Part shown: positions 24,201-35,314 of the stretch, piece after piece | Layout of the letters: each line of letters opens with the position of its first letter | Numbering within the stretch: the stretch's first letter is position 1 | NCBI GenBank assembly: GCA_026874595.1 | Contig: CM049306.1 | Span: forward strand, 37,588,019 to 37,652,018 | Length of the DNA stretch: 64,000 bases | Source: Sipunculus nudus | Lineage: Eukaryota > Annelida > Sipuncula > Golfingiida > Sipunculidae | Direction of reading: 5' to 3' | The notes under the pieces: model-generated | The model's database searches: none | Told to the model about the DNA's origin: nothing | What the model saw: the letters and a program-made list of their open reading frames with translations, nothing else | Translations under genes and position numbers: made by a program

Positions 24201-27200
24201 TTAAACCTGCTTGCCTTATGCCATTCATTTTATTGGACAAGATCAACTTTGCTAATGTTGTTAGATAAGAAGGTAAACCTCTAGAGAGTACTGAACATTA
24301 AACAAATAATAGTACCTCTGTTCCCTGATGCTCTTCAAATTTATCCTTATAGAAGAAGGCTGTCATGAACCACTTCTTGACCTTGATCAGTGTGTCAAGG
24401 TCAAACCTGTTCCTTGTGATTTTAGTGAAGCCGATTGGTACAAGAGAGAAGGCCACGCCCTGCAGGAGCACACTGTTACACACAGCGTTCTGCTGGAAGC
24501 CCAGAGCCAGCAAGCACAGAAGATGAACCTGAAACCAAATTGACATGTATATCCTTAATATGTATTAATTAATCCTCCCCCTCCCCCCCCCACTGCCAGG
24601 AAGGTAAGGTTTATAGGGGTTGATTAGTTTATTTCTATATCAATAAAAATTTGGTTCAAAGTTTTTGTGGTTGAGCTTTCCTAGGTCACCCAGAGTACAA
24701 AACCATCAATTTCAATTCCCCTCACCCCTTCCTCTTTTCTCTTCCTTCTGCCTGTGTTTGTGCTAAATCTCCAATAGGTTTTTTTTTTCTATAGCTTATC
24801 TTTAGGTTTACTTTTAATTAGTCATAGGTGACAGATTTGCACCTGACATTTATTTTTTACCTTGACCTAATTTCCAAGGTTAAACACATTCCATTGCCAA
24901 TTATCCATTATTGTTTAGTTACAAATGTTGGGGTAGTTAGTTACAAGCGTTCCAGTTCGCTTGGTCATCGCAAAGATCTATCAATGACCTGTGCAGCTTA
25001 CCGGTAGCTACAAACAGGTATTTTTTTAATGGTTGAGAAATATCTGAATACAGCTTTATAGAATGTAAGGCATATTTTGCAAATGTTTCATAATTTATTC
25101 CATGTTATATTAACCTGTCAGTGTCATTGTTAATCCTGATTAACCTAAAATGTAAATAATTAAACAATAATGAAATGTCAGTGAGGCCAAATACGAAGAT
25201 AACAAGATACACAGATAAAAGCTAGACCCTGGCAAGCATTATGAATTCAAGGCTTTTAAAATGCAAATATTTTCAACAAGAGGATGTGTTTAGAAAGCTG
25301 GCATTTGACCTTCATGTTCTATCTAACACAGGTCCAAGTGAAGCTGACGGGTTTTTATGCTATATACCTTGTGAACATCACGCTGCGTCTCTCTCTGGTA
25401 TCGCTTCATCTGGCGCTGGAACCATGCCTGCATGTCAAACTCTTTCTTCTTTCTGAAATAAATTATAATGCCGTTATATTTTCATGTTACGTTTATGAGC
25501 ATATTATTTCTCCAGAGCATTGCTTTACCAAGGCTAGGAGTTCTGAAATGTTTCAATATTGCATCTCCACTTTTTTTTCAGGACACAAAACAGAAGGAAA
25601 TGTTTCTGATGCATTTGCTACCAGGAATTTAAGGAATTCCAGTGTTTTTAGGATACATGTATTCTAAAATACAATTAAACTCCAAGGCCTTCTCAGCCTC
25701 TTCAATTTTGGGATACCTGTGCAAACAGATGATTAACATATATAGATGTATACATCTGAAGCAGATTTTGTCATCGGTTTTGTACTGTAAAGGGGATTTA
25801 TTACTTTAGTGAAATGTCACTTTTGTCAATTTCAAAAGATATATCTCAAAATAAGTCAAGGCCCTGCAAAAACATGATGGTGCTGATTCAATGTGTATAA
25901 CGTATTAACATTCAACTTTCAATCTTTCATTTATGCAAAACTGATAGCTTTAATTTAAAACTTTTAATTTAATTTTATTTATATTTTAAAATAATTTTTG
26001 GTTTTATGAACAAGAGAAATTCTTATAAAATGACATGGAAAAAAACTGAAACTAAGTGGACTGGCCTAAATGTTTCACAGAAACTTCATGCAAGCAAGGG
26101 GGCATACACAAGCATTAAAAACTTGAATGCAACAAATATTCACACAATAAAAAATTTAGGTGATTGTGATTTTTAATTTTACAAGCATTTAACTTACCTT
26201 TTCTTTGTCAATAATGTTGGTGCTTCTAAAGTGATCTCCACAGGCTCTGCTGGAATCTGTGATTTTACATCACTGGAACTTTCAGGAATCTCTAAAAATA
26301 ATAAATACTGGAAATTTAAACTGCTATCAGTTGAATTCCATCACAGTAAAACTGTATGAAAAAGAGGCAAACTTGAGAAAAATGTTGTCATTAGCATCAA
26401 ATGGATCAAACAAAAAGGAAAACCCAAACACAACATTTTCATTCGTTACTGAACCTGGACCCCTACAGTTTAAATCCCAGTGGTATCTCCAGTTCAAAGA
26501 AATGAGATAATTATGTTTCTAATTTATATCCATCTTCCACAAATGTCATTTTATAAATTTGTGTAATCACTGCTGGGTTAAATATATATTGTATGGAATA
26601 ATAGATAAAGTGGAAGGATAAATAAAAGGGAAAAAATTTGAGTAATTTAACCAGTATTATTAAATGAGAAAAACAAACAGAAAGCTTGAAATGAATTCTA
26701 CATATCACTTAGTAGTTAAACCTTCAAGGAAAGGAACTTAAATAAGGAACATAGTTTTATTTGTGTGTTGAAACTGATTATATGTTCTCTAGTTTTGAAT
26801 TAAAATATTTCTGAAACAATAAAATTTGCTATAAAACACATAACATCAGTAAATTAAACCTGAATTTACCTTCCACCTCTTCCCAGTCTGATTCACTCTC
26901 ATCACTGTCAGAGTCATCTTCATCCCCATCCTTGGATTTACCAGCCTCCGTAGCAGCAATATGCAAAGCTAAAGCCTTCTTTCTAGCCTGGGCTGTCTTG
27001 GAACCTTTAGGACCAATAGCAGGGCTCTTTCCTTTCTGTGGGTTTGTATGGGAGGACTTTGCTGCAGTGTTCTCAAGCTCAAATTCTTCCTCACTCTCAT
27101 TGCTCGTTAGTGACCTGTTTAATTTTTCTGCTAATGACTGCTCACTTTTCCTCTTAGCAGGTTTTTTTAATCTACTTCTATCTGATGCTTTTTCTTCAGG

Positions 27201-28100
27201 TGAAAAGTATGGCGAGTTTTTGTTATTAACAGGTTTGGACTTAATGGCTTTTTCTGGGCCTTTGTTTTTCTGTTCCCTCCTGGCAGAGGGTCGCGTATTT
27301 GGCCCCTTTGACATCCGTTTAACAAGTTCTTCAACAATTTTATTTGGTGATGTATCAGTTCTTTTCTCAGATGATTTATTTGTAGCTGCATCTTTCTTGT
27401 TTGGGGATAAAATGACCTGAAGGTCTTTGAGAAGTGATTCACGAAAAGCCTTCGAATCTACGAGTCTTTCACCACCTGCAGGTTCTGTCCTCTCTCTTTT
27501 TACCCTTGCTTTTTGGGTAATCTTTTTATTCTGTATTTTACCAATCTGAGTAATTTCAGATTTAACACCTGATGACTCTGGAAGACTCTTTGGGGCAGGC
27601 CGTTTCCTTGCTCCGTTTCCCTTTATAGCACCTGTACCCAAACTGCTCTTTCCAGAACTCTGCATTAGCTTCTCATTCCTACAAATGTCAACAACAGGTT
27701 CACCTGCACCAGACTGCTTTAAACTAATCTTATTATCTCCACATTTTAATACTTTGTCATCTGCCTCTTTTTGTATTCCTGCTTTACTTTTGTTACTATT
27801 TGCTACTTTTCCAGCTGCTGCTTTCACACTTTTTCCATCTATTTGTTCTTTAATATCTTTTGTGTTATTTTTACTCATGTCATCAGATACTTTTTTGTTA
27901 GTTTTCTGCCTCCTGCTGCCTTTCCTTTGGTTTGCAATGTGTGGTTCATCTTCTCCTTTGTCTGGTTCAACTTTCACAATCTGTTCTTTAAAATTACGCA
28001 TTCCATTCCTCCTTGGTCGTTTTGGTTCAGATTTCCTCTCTGTGTCCACTGGTGACTCCTCAGCTTTCTTCCGTTTTCTTCCTCTTGTTTTCTCCATCAT
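9054..28100 (-). CDS. XPC: XPC homologue, DNA damage sensor (21 coding exons, 1156 aa)
   Basis: Exons 5' to 3': 28100-26870, 26291-26198, 25452-25368, 24528-24316, 23598-23536, 23132-23040, 22582-22215, 20873-20740, 19900-19850, 19290-19198, 17753-17598, 17162-17105, 16443-16332, 15512-15468, 15097-15053, 14432-14343, 13783-13702, 12961-12868, 12032-11939, 11549-11445, 9218-9054. The total is 3471 nt and all phases agree. XPC with RAD23 and centrin detects helix-distorting lesions and recruits TFIIH in global-genome nucleotide excision repair. Order of parts: disordered N-terminus (1-410), transglutaminase-like fold in two parts (about 445-593 and 760-860) split by a basic linker, BHD1-3 (about 860-1060), centrin helix (1076-1092), C-terminal tail. 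Human XPC is 940 aa; the extra length is mostly the first exon. One donor (exon 8, AAAA|GTCAGT) is weak. A CAG at 28107-28105 suggests an upstream non-coding exon. Confidence 0.95.
10035..10100 (+). repeat. 5S rRNA-derived fragment (internal promoter half)
   Basis: The stretch contains GGTTAAGC, then CGGCGGTTAGTTTTTGGATG and GGTGACCACGCGTAC. This parallels the 3' half of animal 5S rRNA (GTTAAGCAACGTCGGGC, GGTTAGTACTTGGATGGGTG, ACCGCCTGGGAATAC), including the A-box and C-box of the RNA polymerase III internal promoter. The 5' half is not recognisable, so it is a pseudogene or the head of a 5S-derived SINE, not a functional rRNA gene. It lies in the last XPC intron in antisense orientation. Confidence 0.65.
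11445..11549 (-). CDS. XPC: XPC exon 20: centrin-binding helix
   Basis: Residues 1068-1102 contain [18 protein letters not shown]. The human centrin-2 binding helix is NWKLLAKGLLIRERLKRR, and its three anchor residues (W848, L851, L855) are all conserved (W1077, L1080, L1084). Confidence 0.95.
12623..12734. repeat. 14-bp minisatellite, 8 copies (XPC intron)
   Basis: Consensus GTCAGATTCTRTGA is repeated head to tail with point changes in most copies. A single outlying related copy lies near 12565. It lies in the intron between exons 18 and 19. The repeat is in register over eight units and encodes nothing. Confidence 0.9.
12868..13783 (-). CDS. XPC: XPC exons 17-18: BHD3 lesion-flipping hairpin
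   Basis: Exon 17 (13783-13702) encodes [20 protein letters not shown] and exon 18 (12961-12868) [12 protein letters not shown] and [12 protein letters not shown]. They match human [20 protein letters not shown] and ITGFDFHGGYSHP. Two of the human aromatic positions used to read undamaged bases differ: human F756 is Tyr985 here and human F799 is Thr1028, while the F797 equivalent (Phe1026) and N754 equivalent (Asn983) are kept. The codons are TAT and ACC, so neither is a one-base misread of an obvious kind. Confidence 0.9.
16332..16443 (-). CDS. XPC: XPC exon 13: BHD1 core
   Basis: Residues 880-917 read [20 protein letters not shown] and on to YARECVQT, matching human [20 protein letters not shown]....YSRDCVHT. 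The next exon (15512-15468) gives [15 protein letters not shown]. Its Trp924 corresponds to human W690, the residue changed in a known XP-C patient allele. Confidence 0.93.
17598..17753 (-). CDS. XPC: XPC exon 11: end of transglutaminase domain
   Basis: Residues 809-860 include [20 protein letters not shown], then [14 protein letters not shown]. They align with human WVRDVTQRYDPVW....KCRVDAEWWAETLRPY. Exons 9 and 10 (19900-19850, 19290-19198) carry the preceding [13 protein letters not shown] and CVDCGSG segments, matching human QWLEVFCEQEEKWVCVDC. Confidence 0.92.
17820..17996. mobile_element. MITE-like element in an XPC intron
   Basis: Ends ACAGTGAAACCTGT and ACAGGTTCTACTGT are inverted copies, 177 bp apart. 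The interior is rich in GTGGTCTTAA/TTAAGACAGG motifs. Same family as 6171-6350. Confidence 0.6.
21577..22197. mobile_element. Longer relative of the ACAGTGAAACCT element (XPC intron)
   Basis: Starts ACAGTGAAACCTTA and ends AGAGGTTCTACTGTA with about 600 bp between. The interior has no long ORF and includes AGTAGAGCGACCGGC near 21700. Lies in the intron between exons 7 and 8. Confidence 0.45.
22215..22582 (-). CDS. XPC: XPC exon 7: charged linker inside the transglutaminase fold
   Basis: Residues 594-716 are almost entirely low-complexity basic and acidic sequence (K, E, D, S, T) with a conserved-looking island [15 protein letters not shown]. Human XPC has RERRVASRVSYKE at the same place. The end acceptor/donor pair is phase 0 in and phase 2 out. 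Exon 8 (20873-20740) continues the serine-rich linker. Confidence 0.85.
24316..24528 (-). CDS. XPC: XPC exon 4: transglutaminase-like core, RAD23-facing region
   Basis: This exon encodes residues 471-541, beginning [17 protein letters not shown] and including [11 protein letters not shown]. It aligns with human [11 protein letters not shown]....LVKWFIGTF. Exons 5 (23598-23536) and 6 (23132-23040) continue with [20 protein letters not shown], matching human [20 protein letters not shown]. In XPC/Rad4 this catalytically dead transglutaminase fold binds RAD23. Confidence 0.92.
26870..28100 (-). CDS. XPC: XPC exon 1: long disordered basic N-terminus with TFIIH-binding acidic end
   Basis: This single exon encodes residues 1-410 and starts [15 protein letters not shown]. 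It is lysine/serine-rich with many KRKK/KRPRR-type nuclear localisation patches and no folded domain. It ends in an acidic run and SDWEEVE (W406, V409), donor GAAG|GTAAAT. In human XPC the equivalent DWEEVEE stretch near residue 133 binds the PH domain of TFIIH p62 through its W and V. The mollusc N-terminus before this motif is about 270 residues longer than the human one. Large antisense ORFs across this exon are shadows. Confidence 0.9.
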
Positions 28101-28106
28101 GATTCT

Positions 28107-28270
28107 GCAATATTTAAAAAATTATGGTCAGAATAAAATTAAATAACTGGAGCAGCAAAAATATTACATACAATAATCACAAATTCTAGGTTCATAGATA
28201 AGTACTAGCTAGAGATTCTTAAAAAAATGATGCTTCCCTAACATTTCTTTGTTTTGCCTTTTGAGTGATT
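28107..28270. promoter_or_regulatory. XPC: Upstream flank of the XPC start exon
   Basis: Directly upstream of the XPC start codon the minus strand reads TTTTTTAAATATTGCAG|AATC, a plausible 3' splice site. That implies a 5' non-coding exon further to the right, which I could not locate. No TATA-type or other promoter element is convincing here. Confidence 0.35.
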
Positions 28271-29230
28271 AACAAGGGACCTATGGGTCACGACGCTCAG
28301 CTGATCATGATTGAACTATAAATGTATCACCATTGTGATACTATATTTAGTCGACAAACCTTATGAATATCATGGACCTATTTGGCTATATAGTGGTTTA
28401 TTTTTTATTTATTTGGGAGCTGTTGAAAATAGCAATATATTTGAGCAAATATGAATGCAATGACAGTACACTAAGCAGTGGTAGAATGATGATAAGGCTA
28501 TTTGTTGAAGGATCTATATTGTATAGAAGTCCGCAAGATTTCAATTTGACATATATAATGTTATTATTTACTATGCTGAAGAGTGGATTTATGAATTGTG
28601 ACTGTATGACATGATATCTCTTAGGTCTTGACAAGGTAAATTATATTGATGCCCACCACATCTACATATTACACAATATTGACATAATTTCTGGCACGTA
28701 CATAGGCAACAAACAGTTATACAACATATAAAAATATGAAAATCTGATTTCAACTTGTTCTCATTTACTGAGGCTGACATTGGGATGGGGTTCGGAGAAG
28801 GAAACAGTGTGGGCAGCAAGGAGGGTTGGATGTAGAGAGAAAAGGAGATAGAGAGAGAGGGAGGGAGCATTCAACAGTACTTAAACACCTGGAAGGTTAA
28901 AATCTAAAATATTATGAAATGTAGATAAAGTCTGAGAGAAAGAGGTAATCTAGGCTATGGTTGGTTGATATGATTGAAGAAATTGTGGCAAATAATATTT
29001 TAAGATCTGACCTTGCGCTTTCATTGGATACCTTTTTGACAGGCTGTTGACAGTTCAACTTTTTTCATATTTGTCTAATGAGATCCAATTTTTTTAATTT
29101 AAACTTTAATTAAACTGTTTTTTCTATTTTATGATATGTATACAGTTGCTATAAAATCCCCACTCCACAGACGGAAGGACTTGATGGAGGGGGGGGGGGG
29201 TTACGATGGGTGTTACAACGCCTCTGTCTC

Positions 29231-30424
29231 TCTGTATATATTTTCTTCAAATTATTCAATTTTATGCTATAGCAATAACACTATTGTTGACAGTGCGAAG
29301 GAGCAAGGACTTAGTGGGGTGGGGGAAGGGGATGGTGGGAGTTACAATACCCTTGCATATACGTACAGGATATGAAATTTAATTAATCAGAGCTTACAGG
29401 AAAAAAAAGTTTATTCATAATTATTAAATATTTAAAACAGGCAAGAAAGCTAGAGAAACAAAGCAAATAATTTTAATTCCCATTCTTCTGAGCCAGGAAA
29501 TTATGAACAATTTTTACATAAATTCCCTTTTTTATAACATCATTTTTTTCCAGGTTTGAAAATGTAACTATACATTTTGAGTATAACATATATGTGAATA
29601 TTTCAGTTGATTCACATTTCTTAATTGCATCAACATATATATCTAATAAATTAGGTTTATAGTACCTGTCAACATAATGGGGTGGAGGGAGGAAGGGAGG
29701 CATAGGGGTGAGAGAGAGAGAAAGAGAGAGAGAGAAAGAGAGCTAGAAAGAGAGAAAGGGAAAGAGAGAGGAGAAAGGCTCTTTGGTAATTACTGCCTGA
29801 CCCAGCCTGACCCAGACACTCACAGAATCTCTGTATATATTTTCTTCAAATTATTCAATTTTATGCTATAGCAATAACACTATTGTTGACAGTGCGAAGG
29901 AGCAAGGACTTAGTGGGGTGGGGGAAGGGGATGGTGGGAGTTACAATACCCTTGCATATACGTACAGGATATGAAATTTAATTAATCAGAGCTTACAGGA
30001 AAAAAAAGTTTATTCATAATTATTAAATATTTAAAACAGGCAAGAAAGCTAGAGAAACAAAGCAAATAATTTTAATTCCCATTCTTCTGAGCCAGGAAAT
30101 TATGAACAATTTTTACATAAATTCCCTTTTTTATAACATCATTTTTTTCCAGGTTTGAAAATGTAACTATACATTTTGAGTATAACATATATGTGAATAT
30201 TTCAGTTGATTCACATTTCTTAATTGCATCAACATATATATCTAATAAATTAGGTTTATAGTACCTGTCAACATAATGGGGTGGAGGGAGGAAGGGAGGC
30301 ATAGGGGTGAGAGAGAGAGAAAGAGAGAGAGAGAAAGAGAGCTAGAAAGAGAGAAAGGGAAAGAGAGAGGAGAAAGGCTCTCTGGTAATTACTGCCTGAC
30401 CCAGCCTGACCCAGACACTCACAG
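29231..30424. repeat. Near-perfect 599-bp tandem duplication
   Basis: Positions 29231-29829 and 29830-about 30424 are the same sequence at an offset of 599. I found one mismatch (CTCTTTGG near 29784 versus CTCTCTGG near 30383). Both copies give the same 76-aa minus-strand ORF (29473-29703 and 30072-30302), which I treat as a non-gene reading of the repeat. Confidence 0.95.
29709..29771. repeat. GA-rich (GAGA)n microsatellite
   Basis: Interrupted GAGAGAAAGAGAG run; its second copy lies at 30308-30370 within the 599-bp duplication. Confidence 0.85.
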
Positions 30425-30921
30425 AAGCAGTAGGCAAGGAGTGAAGGTGTTATGTAACAGCCTGGAACACTGTTAACCAATGACTTGATGTAAACATTCA
30501 AGACATGGTGCTATAAATATGGGTCACTGTGCTCAGCTGAAGTTGGCCTTGAAGGTAAAAATCTAAAATAATAATGGAGATCAAGTCTAAGATGAAAAGG
30601 TAATATATGCCATGGCTGGTTGACATGATTAGTTTTTATTGATGAGTGAGAAATTGTTGCAAATAATATTTTGTGACCAAACCATGCATTCTCTAATGTC
30701 AAAATTGAAGCATGTGAGCAGTTTGTGAACATAAGATGTATATTATTACCATGATCATTGGCTGGCTTTTTGATAGTTTGTTGACAGTTCAGTAGTTTAC
30801 ACATTTGCTCAATTGGATCTATTTTACATAATATATATTATTAAATATATGTATTTTTATTTTATAAAATGTATACAGTTGAAATATAACTGATGTCTCC
30901 AGTCCCCAGATGCAAGAACCT

Positions 30922-31762
30922 GGTGGTGGTGGTTGGGGGGGGGGGGAGGGCTGGAATGATGGGAGTTACAACATCTCTGTATTAACATAGTGTATATACA
31001 TATAGGATTTCCATTTAATTCAACAATACTTACAGGATTAAATAGTCCATTCACAATTACATAATATTTAAAAAAGGACGGACAGACTGTTAGACAAACA
31101 AAGCTGATAATATATTTTAATATTTTAAAGTTTTTCATCTGCAATATTACACATCTGAATACATAAGTTGCTTTCAAATTTCAGACTTTAATGGCTTAAA
31201 TCCATACACATACAGCATATGAAAGTTATTTCAACAGTGCTTAAAGGAAAAATTTCATAATTAGTATATATATTTAATGATAATTGAGAGATGATGGACA
31301 GACAAGAGCTGATCACTTTATGTTCCATTCTCCTGGGGCAAGAATATGTTTCAATATTAGATCTTAATTTTTTCTAATCCAATTATCTTTCAAATTGAAA
31401 AAATTGTACACATTTGCAATATTAACTAATGTCCCAGTGCACAGGTGACGATGAGGTGCTAAGGATCAATGACAGCCGGGGGGGGGGGGGGGGGAGGAGA
31501 TGGGATTAACAACACTTTTGCATAAACATTCAGGGCAAACAAAGCCTGATCTCCAATTCTGCTGAGGCTCGAAAATAATGAACATATGTTTGTATTAGAT
31601 CCTCATTTTTTTATTTAAAGTTTAATTTGTATACATTTCCAATATAACATAAATTTGATTCATAATTCTAAATTGCATCATCATAAATCTCAATCTTGTC
31701 ATGTAACACCACATCATGCATACAAATGTATATTTATATATTCACGGGGGGGGGGGGGGGAG
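30922..31762. repeat. Poly-G tracts in diverged repeat units
   Basis: G runs lie near 29190-29201, 30935-30948, 31479-31494 and 31746-31761. They are preceded or followed by related context (ACAGGTGACGATGAGG, GATGGGAGTTACAAC). They mark older copies of the unit duplicated at 29231. Confidence 0.75.
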
Positions 31763-33326
31763 GGGGTGTGATATGAGAACAATTGTACACCTGTCACAGC
31801 AGGGGATCTCCCCCAGTGACTGAAACAAATCAGGAACCCTGGCATAGCTGACTTCCAGTGACCTGGAGTGGCCTACCTGCATCTGGAACAAAGCAAGTGA
31901 CTACAATAGACCCTCAAGATAAAATTCAATAGCTAGCCTAATTTTCAACCTTTTAGTTTCAAATTTCAGATTTAAACACATTAAATACTTATGTTTACAT
32001 TCTGAGAAAATTAAATCAACAGTACTCACAGGGAAAAAATGTGCCATGGTCAAAGTTGGGTAAAATTTCAGGTACTGATTTTATGTTTATGCTAATAACT
32101 TATAAAATTTACAAAATACAGATCTAATTTTGGGTATACAATTGAATCTTAATTAAACAAAGTTATATACTTAAAAAAAATTCTCTAGCTTCAATAATTT
32201 TCATGAAACCTGAGTAAATATTTTTCCTGATTTTTTACAAAGTCAATTTTGTTTGGGCACATAACTTAAAACAATTACGCAATACTGACATCAATTCTGG
32301 CATGTGCATAGCGAATGTATAGAAAATATGTATATTATATATGATCAAAGTCAGATCAGTGGTTTTGATACTAGGCAGTCCTGAAGTGTAACAAAGGGTT
32401 TTTAATGAAAAAAATGAAGTTTTTCATTAATATCTCAAAGGAATTAAGTTCTGGTGACCAAATTCTTGGCATGGTAGGGGATTTTGGAGACATCTTACTG
32501 TATGCCTAATTTAAGGAACTTAGAGCTGAAGCTGGGGAGCTGAGCTCTAGCAAACTGCATAACACTAGGTTGATGTAAACAATATGTGACATGGTGCTTG
32601 AAAACTTGAATAAAATCTACAGTTTTTGATCAACTGGTTTCAAATTTTAAATGTTAACAGTTGAAATGCTAACAAAAACATGCTTTGAAAATTAAATCCA
32701 CAGCAGTTACAGAAAAAAAACGTGCCATGGTCAAAGTTGGGCAAAGTTTAAGGTACCAATTTTTTATTTTTGCTAATATTTCAAAAAATTTAAAAGATTT
32801 TGATCAAATTTTGGGTATACAATTTAATTTTGATTAATAAAAGTTATATTACTGGAAAAAAAGTGCTTAGCTTTAACAAGTTTTGTGTTAAGTGATCAAA
32901 TTTTTTTCCTGATTATTTACAAAATGCATTATGTTTGGGCCCATAACTTTTTTAAATTATATAATACAGACCCAATTTCTGGCATGTACATAGGAACCAT
33001 ATAGAGGATTATTTATGGTAAATATGAGGAAAAACAGATGAGTGGTTTTGATATTAGGCAGTCCTGAAGTGTGAAAATAGGATTTTAATAAAAAATTGAG
33101 GTTTTTCCTTAATTTCTCAAAGGAACGAAGTCGCAAAGACCCAGTTTTCGGCTTGGTAGGAGATCTTGGGGACATCTAACATTATGCTGAAATTTGGATT
33201 CCTAGGTCTTACGGTTTCAAAACGTGCCACATCTACGGACGGACGGACGGACGGACGGACAGACGGACGGACGACGGACAATGGACCACGACTATAGCTC
33301 AGATGACTTATAGTCAGCTGAGCTAA

Positions 33327-34179
33327 AAATGATGGAGGCCAACTGTCGGTTGCTCAGACTGTCCTGTTTATTGGACGTGCTGGAATAATAGCCTCATTAA
33401 TAACAGCCCAGTGTGGACCTCTTGAAAAGACTATAGGTTATAATGTTGGAATATATATATAAATACAAGTTACAAATTTAATTTAAAATATGAAAATCCT
33501 CTTTATTGGAATAAATACTTCATCACTTTCGCATATCCATTCAGAAAGATTCTGCATTAACAACGTATGCTAACAGAAACATACACACAGGCAGACTGAT
33601 ATAACATATGCATTTAGAAACCTGCCTAAAACCGCTGAGTCAGATAACATCTATTTTATCAAGTTTTGGAGAAGAAACCTGAACAATGCACGAGTGATTC
33701 CCGTTTTATCGCTCACTGCCGTTTCATCTCCGATCCTTATGAGTGAAGGGCAAGGTCTGGTTGTATTTGTATCTCATATATATATAGACCAGTTTTAAGC
33801 ATGTTATGCGCACATTAGTAAACTGTGTATGATACACTGATACGATCATACGTACTTCCTTGATCGCTGGAACCGTTCGGTTGTTATGAATGATTATTTT
33901 ACAGCACGCGGTTTTGTTTATGTAATTTTTCTTATTCTTTAAATGGTCACCAGAGGGCACTGTCAGTTATGACAGTCCAGTGTTGTAGGAGATGGTGAAA
34001 CAACCATACAAGCAAAAGGCCAAGTTTTACATGATAAGCTGAATAATTCGGACCCTCTTCATGTAAAACAGGAGTACAGTCTGTAGCCATTACCATCTAT
34101 TAAGCATTTATAATTTCCCTTTAAATATGACCACTTAAAAACTAGGAAGTGGCTAAACAGCCGGCAGAGTGCCGGCTGT
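33327..34179. other. Single-copy-looking spacer
   Basis: No exon is supported. One candidate CTCF-type motif, CACCAGAGGGCACTG, sits at about 33948-33962. Base composition is less AT-rich near 33600-33960. Confidence 0.35.
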
Positions 34180-35314
34180 TTAGCCCACAGACTAAACAAC
34201 CGGCAGGGTAAATTGACAGTCTGGCGCACAGGCTTAACACTGGCAAATGAATGAATTTTCTATTTCAGTGTGATACTCTATATTATAAAGCTGACTTAAA
34301 AAATTAGATATTTTGCTCGTCTATAAGTTATAATTAGGAATTCCTAATAGGTATATTAATTGAGTAGGTATTAAAAGTGCATATTGTGATATTTACAGGG
34401 TAGATTTATATAGATTTTGTGATAAAAACTGTGATATTAACAGGGTGTGTGTGTGTGTGGGGGGGGGGGGGGAAATTGCAAATATAGTAAGCTTACAAAT
34501 TACAACAACAAAGACCACTGTATATATACTAAATATTTATTCCATATCACAATAAAAGAAATATATACACAAGAAATATGAAGTGTTTGCTGGGACACAT
34601 TGACTGTTACTGTAGGATTTGAACTGAAGTTGACTGGCATATCAGCTGCTTATATATGCTTATGAGCAGATAATGGGTAGTGTGTGAAAGCACGAACAAC
34701 TCATTAGATGTCATATCAAAGGATATATGCAAATTCTTTGATTTACGGTATTAAATGAACTTAGCTTAACTCTGAAGCATAACAGCTGTTTATATACTGG
34801 TGTGCATGTGTGCAAACAAACAGACCTACAATGTGTGAAAGCACAAACAACTCATGAGATGTCATATCAAAGGATATGCAGATTGTTTGATTAAATTTAA
34901 TCAAATGTGAAGCATAACGACTGTTTATACAGAAGTGTGCTTATGAGTAAACAAATATTAGTGTATGAGAACAAACAACTCAGGATATGTCAAATACACT
35001 GAATGATCCAAAGATTAGCTTATTACTTGATCAAAGGTAATCAAACAATATTACACCTCACCCAATTATAGTAGTTGAGCCTACTGTGTTGTGGGGTGAT
35101 GCAAGAAATATCCACATCAAATGGTAATTCTTACATATAGACCAGCAAAATATCTAATTTGGTAAGTCAGCTCTATATTTTCAGCTCATTATCAAAATAA
35201 AAATAGAAATTATGGAGTATCACACTGAAATAGAGAATACATTCATTAGCCAGTGTTAAGCCAGACTGCCGGCAAGGACAATTTCCCCTGCCGGCTGTTT
35301 AGCCTGTGGGCTAA
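34180..35314. mobile_element. Non-autonomous TIR element with internal repeats
   Basis: The left arm begins TTAGCCCACAGACTAAACA and ACCGGCAGG, then TTAACACTGGC and TCAGTGTGATACTC. The right arm (to 35314) carries the same string inverted: GAGTATCACACTGA, GCCAGTGTTAA, CCTGCCGGCTGTTTAGCC, TGTGGGCTAA. Arms are about 150-180 bp. The middle has about three diverged direct copies of a unit with GATGTCATATCAAAGGATAT and ACTGTTTATA (34620-35000). No ORF. Confidence 0.8.

Larger units (their letters stand above)
28271..33326. repeat. Composite repeat block, G-run-rich tandem units with family-specific edges
   Basis: The left edge is AAGGGACCTATGGGTCACG and ACGCTCAGCTG. The right edge is (GGAC)n followed by GACTATAGCTCAGATGAC and TTATAGTCAGCTGAGC, itself an imperfect palindrome. 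Inside are repeated ~600-bp units with G runs, then two diverged copies of a second unit (about 32025-32470 and 32695-33185, each starting GTGCCATGGTCAAAGTTGGG). No gene is supported. Confidence 0.65.

Noticed and set aside
26932-28146. Plus-strand ORFs of 162, 153 and 94 codons over XPC exon 1
   Set aside because: They are antisense shadows of the lysine/serine-rich XPC N-terminus; composition (F, S, L rich) follows from the complementary codons and no splice or start context supports them.
29473-30302. Two identical 76-aa minus-strand ORFs
   Set aside because: They are the same ORF in the two copies of the 599-bp duplication, run through repeat DNA and resemble nothing known.
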